A DNA stretch of 64,000 nt, from the NCBI RefSeq assembly GCF_009915155.1, contig NZ_JAABLM010000010.1, positions 56,260-120,259 of the forward strand, in the 5' to 3' direction. The notes under the pieces are model-generated. The model worked only from the letters and a program-made list of their open reading frames with translations, was not told the DNA's origin and did not search any database. Position numbers and translations under genes: made by a program. This DNA is from Flavobacterium ichthyis (GTDB taxonomy: Bacteria > Bacteroidota > Bacteroidia > Flavobacteriales > Flavobacteriaceae). Within the stretch, counting starts at the first letter, position 1. The number at the start of each line of letters is the position of its first letter. Positions 59,324-64,000 of the stretch are shown here, one piece after another.

Positions 59324-60967
59324 ATGGCATTAGCAACAACAAATCCTTCCGGAACCGTAGCTTGGGAGAAACTTCGCGAACATTTTTATGATAAAATGCA
59401 ATATGCATCAATGAAAGAAATGTTTGCTCAAGATTCAAAACGTGCTGAAAAATTTTCGATTCAGTGGAAAGATTTTTACGTGGATTTTAGCAAAAATATC
59501 ATCACCGAAGAAACCCTGAAATACCTTTTGGAGTTGGCGGACGAAATGGAACTTAAAAAAGCGATTTCCCAATATTTTTCTGGCGAAATTATTAATCAAA
59601 CTGAAAACAGAGCCGTTCTACATACCGCTTTGAGAGCTCAAGAAAATGCCCAAATTTTTGTGGATGGCAAAAATGTGATGCCGGAAGTTTTCGCCGTCAA
59701 ACAAAAAATGAAAGGTTTTTGTGATGAAATTATTTCGGGAACGAGAAAAGGTTTTTCCGGAAAAAATTTTACAGATGTAGTCAATATCGGGATTGGAGGT
59801 TCGGATTTGGGTCCGGCAATGGCGGTTGAAGCATTGGCTTTTTACCAAAATCATCTCAATGTTCATTTTGTTTCAAATGTTGATGGCGATCACGTTCAGG
59901 AAAAAATTAAAAAATTAAATCCCGAAACTACGCTTTTTGTCATTGTTTCCAAAACATTTACTACTCAAGAAACTTTGTCAAATGCCGAAACGATCAAGAA
60001 ATGGTTTTTAGAAACAGCTACGCAACAAGACGTGGCAAAACACTTCGTGGCCGTTTCGACTAATATCGAAAAAGTAACGGATTTTGGCATCGATTCTGAA
60101 AATATTTTCCCAATGTGGGACTGGGTTGGCGGAAGATTTTCGCTTTGGAGTGCCGTAGGTTTGTCTATCGCATTGGCGGTTGGTTATGATAATTTTGACC
60201 AATTGTTAAAAGGTGCTCACGAAATGGATGAACATTTTAAAAATGAAAGTTTCGACAAAAATATCCCGGTAACATTGGCTTTATTGAGCATTTGGTACAA
60301 TAATTTTTTTGGTGCCGAAAGCGAAGCTTTGATTCCATATACTCAATATTTGCAAAAATTAGCGCCATATCTTCAACAAGGAATTATGGAAAGCAATGGT
60401 AAAAGTGTAGGCCGTGACGGAAATCCGGTGAATTATCAAACCGGAACAATTATTTGGGGTGAACCCGGAACCAATTCGCAACACGCATTTTTTCAATTAA
60501 TTCATCAAGGGACAAAATTAATTCCAACGGATTTTATTGGATATATAAATTCACTCCACGGTAATAAAGACCATCATGATAAATTAATGTCAAACTTTTT
60601 TGCCCAAACCGAAGCACTTTTAAATGGAAAAACCGAAGAACAAGTAAGAGCCGAATTTTCTAAAACCAGTGTATCTTCCGGACAAGCAGATTATTTAACC
60701 CCGTTTAAAATTTTCCAAGGAAATAAACCCACAAATACTTTGTTAATTGATAAATTAACTCCGGAATCATTAGGATCACTTATCGCCTTGTACGAACATA
60801 AAATTTTTGTTCAAGGTATTATTTGGAATATTTTTAGTTATGACCAATGGGGTGTTGAATTAGGAAAACAGTTAGCTAATAGTATCTTATCTGAAATTAA
60901 TGCTGCGGAGATTAATATCCACGATAGTTCTACTTCTAATTTGCTTAAATTTTATTTAAAAAAATAA
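59324..60967 (+). CDS. pgi: Glucose-6-phosphate isomerase
   Basis: Interconverts glucose-6-phosphate and fructose-6-phosphate. 547 residues, the length of the common PGI family. Signatures are [35 protein letters not shown] and [12 protein letters not shown], plus the catalytic-His region [13 protein letters not shown]. It is 47 nt after the M23 peptidase gene and followed by a hairpin terminator. Confidence 0.97.
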   Translation: MALATTNPSGTVAWEKLREHFYDKMQYASMKEMFAQDSKRAEKFSIQWKDFYVDFSKNIITEETLKYLLELADEMELKKAISQYFSGEIINQTENRAVLHTALRAQENAQIFVDGKNVMPEVFAVKQKMKGFCDEIISGTRKGFSGKNFTDVVNIGIGGSDLGPAMAVEALAFYQNHLNVHFVSNVDGDHVQEKIKKLNPETTLFVIVSKTFTTQETLSNAETIKKWFLETATQQDVAKHFVAVSTNIEKVTDFGIDSENIFPMWDWVGGRFSLWSAVGLSIALAVGYDNFDQLLKGAHEMDEHFKNESFDKNIPVTLALLSIWYNNFFGAESEALIPYTQYLQKLAPYLQQGIMESNGKSVGRDGNPVNYQTGTIIWGEPGTNSQHAFFQLIHQGTKLIPTDFIGYINSLHGNKDHHDKLMSNFFAQTEALLNGKTEEQVRAEFSKTSVSSGQADYLTPFKIFQGNKPTNTLLIDKLTPESLGSLIALYEHKIFVQGIIWNIFSYDQWGVELGKQLANSILSEINAAEINIHDSSTSNLLKFYLKK

Positions 60968-61004
60968 ACTTTAGTTTAAGAATTTAATGTTAATAAATTG
61001 TAAA

Positions 61005-61030
61005 CAAAGCCTCCATATTCCGGAGGCTTT
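61005..61030 (+). terminator. Hairpin terminator of pgi
   Basis: AAAGCCTCC pairs with GGAGGCTTT over an ATATTCC loop; the T-run is short. Confidence 0.75.
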
Positions 61031-61137
61031 AACGTTTTCGGGAGTTATCAAAATTTTCAGTTGCTTAACATTTACTTAATATCTGTTAAAATATTACTAA
61101 AGAAATTTGTACGCATAAACAATACATAAACTTACAA

Positions 61138-63828
61138 ATGAAAAATTTTAAAAAGCTTTTATTTACCGGGTTTTTAATGCTATGTTTTTCGGCAATTCAG
61201 GCTCAGGTTACAATCGTCGGAAAAGTAATGGATACACAATTAAATTCACCACTTCCAGGCGCAAATGTTTCAGTGCCGGGAGGCTCTACTTCAACGGATA
61301 TTGACGGAAATTTTGAAATTACTTCTAATGCAACATCCGGAAATGTAACCATTTCTTTTATTGGTTATGTCACTAAAACAGTTGCTTTTTCGGGAACTTC
61401 TGGACAAACCGTAAATCTTGGAGAAATTAGTGTAGCCACTGATGCGAGTCAATTAGATGAGGTAGTGGTGATTGGTCGTGGTATTATCGACTTAGCAAAT
61501 GACAGAAAAACGCCTATCGCAGTTTCAAACCTAACAGCGCAAGAAATTCAGGATAAAGTAGGTTCGTCAGATATTACGCAAACGATGGTCAACACACCAT
61601 CAGTTTACGTTGCCGGACAAGCGGGAGGTTTTGGAGATTCGAGAATTGTGGTTCGTGGTTTTGGTCAAGACAACACTGCATTTTTATTAAACGGTCAACC
61701 TATTAATGGTATGGAAGATGGTTTAATGTATTGGTCAAACTGGTCTGGAATGGCGGATATTGCTAATATGATTCAAATTCAGCGTGGTTTGGGTTCATCA
61801 AAATTAGCCATTTCTTCTGTGGGTGGAACCGTAAACTTTATCACCAAAGCAACTTCAATGAGAGAAGGTGGATTTATTTCTGCGGGAGTGGCAAATGATG
61901 ATTATTTAAAAACAACTGTAGCTTACAATTCCGGATTGATGAACAGTAATTTCGGAGTGAGTGTAATGTTAACACATTGGCAAGGTGATGGTTATAATGC
62001 TGGAACACGTGGAGAAGGACAAAATTATTTTATTTCTTTCGGATACAAACCTTCGGACAAACACAACTTTAACTTTTTAATTACTGGTGCTCCGCAAAGA
62101 CACGATCAAAATTTTACCAAAAGACTTTCGGATTATAAAACGTACGGAAGAAAATACAATAATAACTGGGGAACGCTTAATGGAGAATACCTTTCCGAAA
62201 GAACAAATTTTTACCATAAACCGGTTGCTAATTTAAACTGGGATTGGATTATTAGCGACAAATCTGAGCTTTCAACCGTGTTGTATGCTTCTTGGGGACG
62301 TGGTGGTGGAACCGGAAACTACGGTGCTTCGGCAATTCGTGCCAACGGACAAATTAATTGGGATGCAATCGTAGACAGAAATGAAGCTGTTGGAAATGGG
62401 GTTCAAGGCGATGGACAATCGTACTTAATTCGTTCTTCGGTAAATAACCACAGCTGGTATGGTTTGGTTTCAAATTTTGAGCATCAAATTAACCAAAATC
62501 TAACCTTAAACGTTGGAGCAGATTTAAGAACGTATTACGGAACTCATTACCGTCAAGTAAATAATTTCTTGGGATTAAATAACTGGACAGAAACTCGTGG
62601 ATTGAGAGATTTTTCACATCAAATTGCACAACCAAATGTGCCAAGAACTGTTACCGAACACCAAAGAATCGACCCTTGGTTATCTACTTTTAATGCTGTA
62701 GGCGAAGGGCAAAGAATTGATTATGACAACAGCGAAAGAATTTCTTACGGTGGTCTTTTTGGGCAAGTTGAATACGCAACGGATAAATTCTCGACCTTTT
62801 TCCAAGGAGCCATTTCTACACAAAGCCACCAACGCTTCGATCGCTATGATTATCTTCCGGAAGCAGAAGATTCAGAAAAAGTGAACAATGTGGGTTACAA
62901 CTTAAAAGCGGGTGGAAGTTTTAATATTAACGAGCAAAATTCGGTTTATGTAAATGCAGGTTACTATTCTCGTCAACCTTACCACGATAATATTTATTTG
63001 AATTTTACCAACCAAATCAACCCCTTAACTGAAAACGAAAAAATTTTAGGACTTGAAGCAGGTTATAGTTTTAAAAGCCGATATTTTTCTGCTAACTTAA
63101 ATGCTTACAGAACTTCTTGGAAAGACCGTGTAACCACAAATTCAAGAGTAGCAGCAGCTTCAGATTTAGAAACATATCCAAGTCTTATTATTGGCGATCA
63201 AATTTTTACAACCAATCAAGGTGTGGAACAATTACACCAAGGTCTTGAACTTGATTTCACTGCAAAACCTTTTACATTGTTAGACTTAAGAGGATTTGTT
63301 TCAGTTGGAAACTGGGAATACCAAGGGAATTCTGTTAATGTAATTAGAGATGAAAACAGGAATGTACTAGCCGAAAATTCCCGAGATGTTGACGGAGGTA
63401 AAGTAGGAGATGCCGCACAATTTACAGCTGGAGCAGGATTTGTGGTTCGTCCTGCACAAAGATTTTCAATTGATGCAGATTATAGATTTTATGATAATTT
63501 ATATTCAAATGTTGGAGCAGTGAAAGACAACTTACAATTGCCATCATTTGGAATTGTGGACGCCGGAATTTCGTATAAATTATTATTAGGAGAAGAAAAA
63601 AATGAATCGTTAAATTTTAGATTAAACGTGAACAACCTTTTCCACGAAATTTATATTTCTGAAACGAGAACAAACGTTAAAGCAACTGATAGAATCAACC
63701 CAACCAGCACCACAGATTTTTCAACTTACGAATCAGCAGGAAGATTAATCAACGGTTTGGCAGACGCTAACCAGGGTTTCTACGGTTTAGGAAGAACCTG
63801 GAATTTCACCATCAGATACAACTTTTAA
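61138..63828 (+). CDS. TonB-dependent receptor with carboxypeptidase-like domain
   Basis: An 896-residue outer-membrane receptor. Signal peptide about 1-22 (ending AIQAQ). The carboxypeptidase-like domain (GKVMDTQLNSPLPGANVSVP, about 28-105) is followed by a TonB-box-like VVVIGRG, a plug (IVVRGFGQDNTAFLLNGQPIN) and a barrel ending in FTIRYNF. No SusD-like or other partner is within view, so the substrate is unknown; many such lone receptors take up siderophores, peptides or glycans. The leader from 61030 has a GAAATTTG, one mismatch from the -7 consensus. Confidence 0.93.
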   Translation: MKNFKKLLFTGFLMLCFSAIQAQVTIVGKVMDTQLNSPLPGANVSVPGGSTSTDIDGNFEITSNATSGNVTISFIGYVTKTVAFSGTSGQTVNLGEISVATDASQLDEVVVIGRGIIDLANDRKTPIAVSNLTAQEIQDKVGSSDITQTMVNTPSVYVAGQAGGFGDSRIVVRGFGQDNTAFLLNGQPINGMEDGLMYWSNWSGMADIANMIQIQRGLGSSKLAISSVGGTVNFITKATSMREGGFISAGVANDDYLKTTVAYNSGLMNSNFGVSVMLTHWQGDGYNAGTRGEGQNYFISFGYKPSDKHNFNFLITGAPQRHDQNFTKRLSDYKTYGRKYNNNWGTLNGEYLSERTNFYHKPVANLNWDWIISDKSELSTVLYASWGRGGGTGNYGASAIRANGQINWDAIVDRNEAVGNGVQGDGQSYLIRSSVNNHSWYGLVSNFEHQINQNLTLNVGADLRTYYGTHYRQVNNFLGLNNWTETRGLRDFSHQIAQPNVPRTVTEHQRIDPWLSTFNAVGEGQRIDYDNSERISYGGLFGQVEYATDKFSTFFQGAISTQSHQRFDRYDYLPEAEDSEKVNNVGYNLKAGGSFNINEQNSVYVNAGYYSRQPYHDNIYLNFTNQINPLTENEKILGLEAGYSFKSRYFSANLNAYRTSWKDRVTTNSRVAAASDLETYPSLIIGDQIFTTNQGVEQLHQGLELDFTAKPFTLLDLRGFVSVGNWEYQGNSVNVIRDENRNVLAENSRDVDGGKVGDAAQFTAGAGFVVRPAQRFSIDADYRFYDNLYSNVGAVKDNLQLPSFGIVDAGISYKLLLGEEKNESLNFRLNVNNLFHEIYISETRTNVKATDRINPTSTTDFSTYESAGRLINGLADANQGFYGLGRTWNFTIRYNF

Positions 63829-63875
63829 ATTTCATACGTTAGTTAGTTTAAAATGAAGAAAACCTCCTGAATGTT

Positions 63876-64000
63876 TGAACATGCCCCAAAAAGTTAGACA
63901 CTATTTGGGGCATTTTTTATGGAAAGAAAAGTTAAGTATGATTACGCATTTAAATTAGAATGTGTTAAGTTAGTTTTAGAGAAACATTATTCTGTTTTGT
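63876..64000 (+). mobile_element. Left end of an IS3-family (IS150-like) element, truncated by the window
   Basis: CCCCAAAAAGTTAGACAC at about 63884 is the typical inner part of an IS150-group inverted repeat; the exact tip is probably the TG at 63876. TGCCCC (63882) and GGGGCA (63907-63912) form a hairpin just before the transposase ATG. Such a hairpin can limit expression from transcripts entering from outside. The right end lies outside the window. Confidence 0.8.
63919..64000 (+). CDS. IS3-family transposase OrfA, N-terminal fragment
   Basis: The first 27 residues (MERKVKYDYAFKLECVKLV and the following LEKHYS) are the start of a helix-turn-helix OrfA like that of IS150 elements. The reading frame runs off the window's right edge. 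The ATG is 6 nt after the IS-end hairpin. Confidence 0.82.
   Translation, partial: MERKVKYDYAFKLECVKLVLEKHYSVL

Noticed and set aside
1..64000. CRISPR arrays and tRNA or rRNA genes
   Set aside because: No regularly spaced 25-40 bp direct repeats with unique spacers were found. No intergenic region shows a cloverleaf with a TPsiC-like GTTCRANNC core. The heptamer arrays have no spacers and are not CRISPR.

Overview
The window reads as chromosomal DNA of a flavobacterium (Bacteroidota, Flavobacteriaceae, probably Flavobacterium or a close relative). The evidence is low GC, the near absence of Shine-Dalgarno sequences, promoters of the flavobacterial form TTG-N17-23-TAnnTTTG, TonB-dependent receptors with N-terminal carboxypeptidase-like domains, a PorZ protein of the type IX secretion system next to recO, and a MetS small subunit beside an NSS transporter. 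I found no tRNA, rRNA or CRISPR array. One IS3-family insertion sequence begins at the right edge.

Layout. 1-5.4 kb: the end of a MoxR/DUF58 pair, an aldo/keto reductase, a short-chain dehydrogenase, an AlbA_2 (Schlafen-type) protein, a small membrane protein and a cytochrome c lipoprotein. 5.6-20 kb: a nearly complete heme pathway, with hemB, hemF, hemE, hemD, hemC and hemA on the minus strand and an AraC regulator, hemH, a MATE pump and hemJ on the plus strand. Three unrelated modules sit inside it: a four-helix-bundle (S23/bAvd-like) gene framed by heptamer arrays, a frameshifted glycosylase-like gene, and a Ktr/Trk potassium uptake pair. 20-28.4 kb: a sensor kinase, a crotonase, then a divergent unit of TonB receptor plus two surface lipoproteins against a secreted endonuclease/phosphatase-family enzyme. 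28.4-36 kb: 3-hydroxyanthranilate dioxygenase, an ALDH7-type dehydrogenase, egtD/egtB for ergothioneine, small envelope proteins and NADP glutamate dehydrogenase. 36-51.3 kb: porZ-recO, alkB, ileS, a TraR/DksA-like gene, lspA, a thioredoxin-reductase-like flavoprotein, a 5-formyltetrahydrofolate cyclo-ligase, an AstE/AspA-family protein, uvrC and a patatin/BamA fusion. 51.3-64 kb: NSS transporter plus MetS, hmgA-hppD for tyrosine breakdown, a candidate small RNA, DUF3108, a tryptophan 2,3-dioxygenase-family protein, an M23 peptidase, pgi, a large TonB receptor and the IS element.

The most unusual content is in the spaces between genes and in small insertions within them. First, five loci carry degenerate tandem arrays with a 7- or 8-bp period. 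Each locus has its own word, most are built as inverted arms, and they fill the spacer from a stop codon to a start codon; one pair frames the four-helix-bundle gene. Second, GC-rich palindromes of about 25 bp occur singly and as inverted pairs, several times inside reading frames. There they are translated in frame (PLTPKGG in one orientation, PPSGVRG in the other) in HemF, HemC, HemA, HemH and IleS; a different palindrome lies in UvrC. Third, large structured repeats lie downstream of genes in a constant sense orientation. Fourth, a small RNA between hppD and DUF3108 has a consensus promoter and a good terminator. uvrC also appears to be transcribed from its own start codon.
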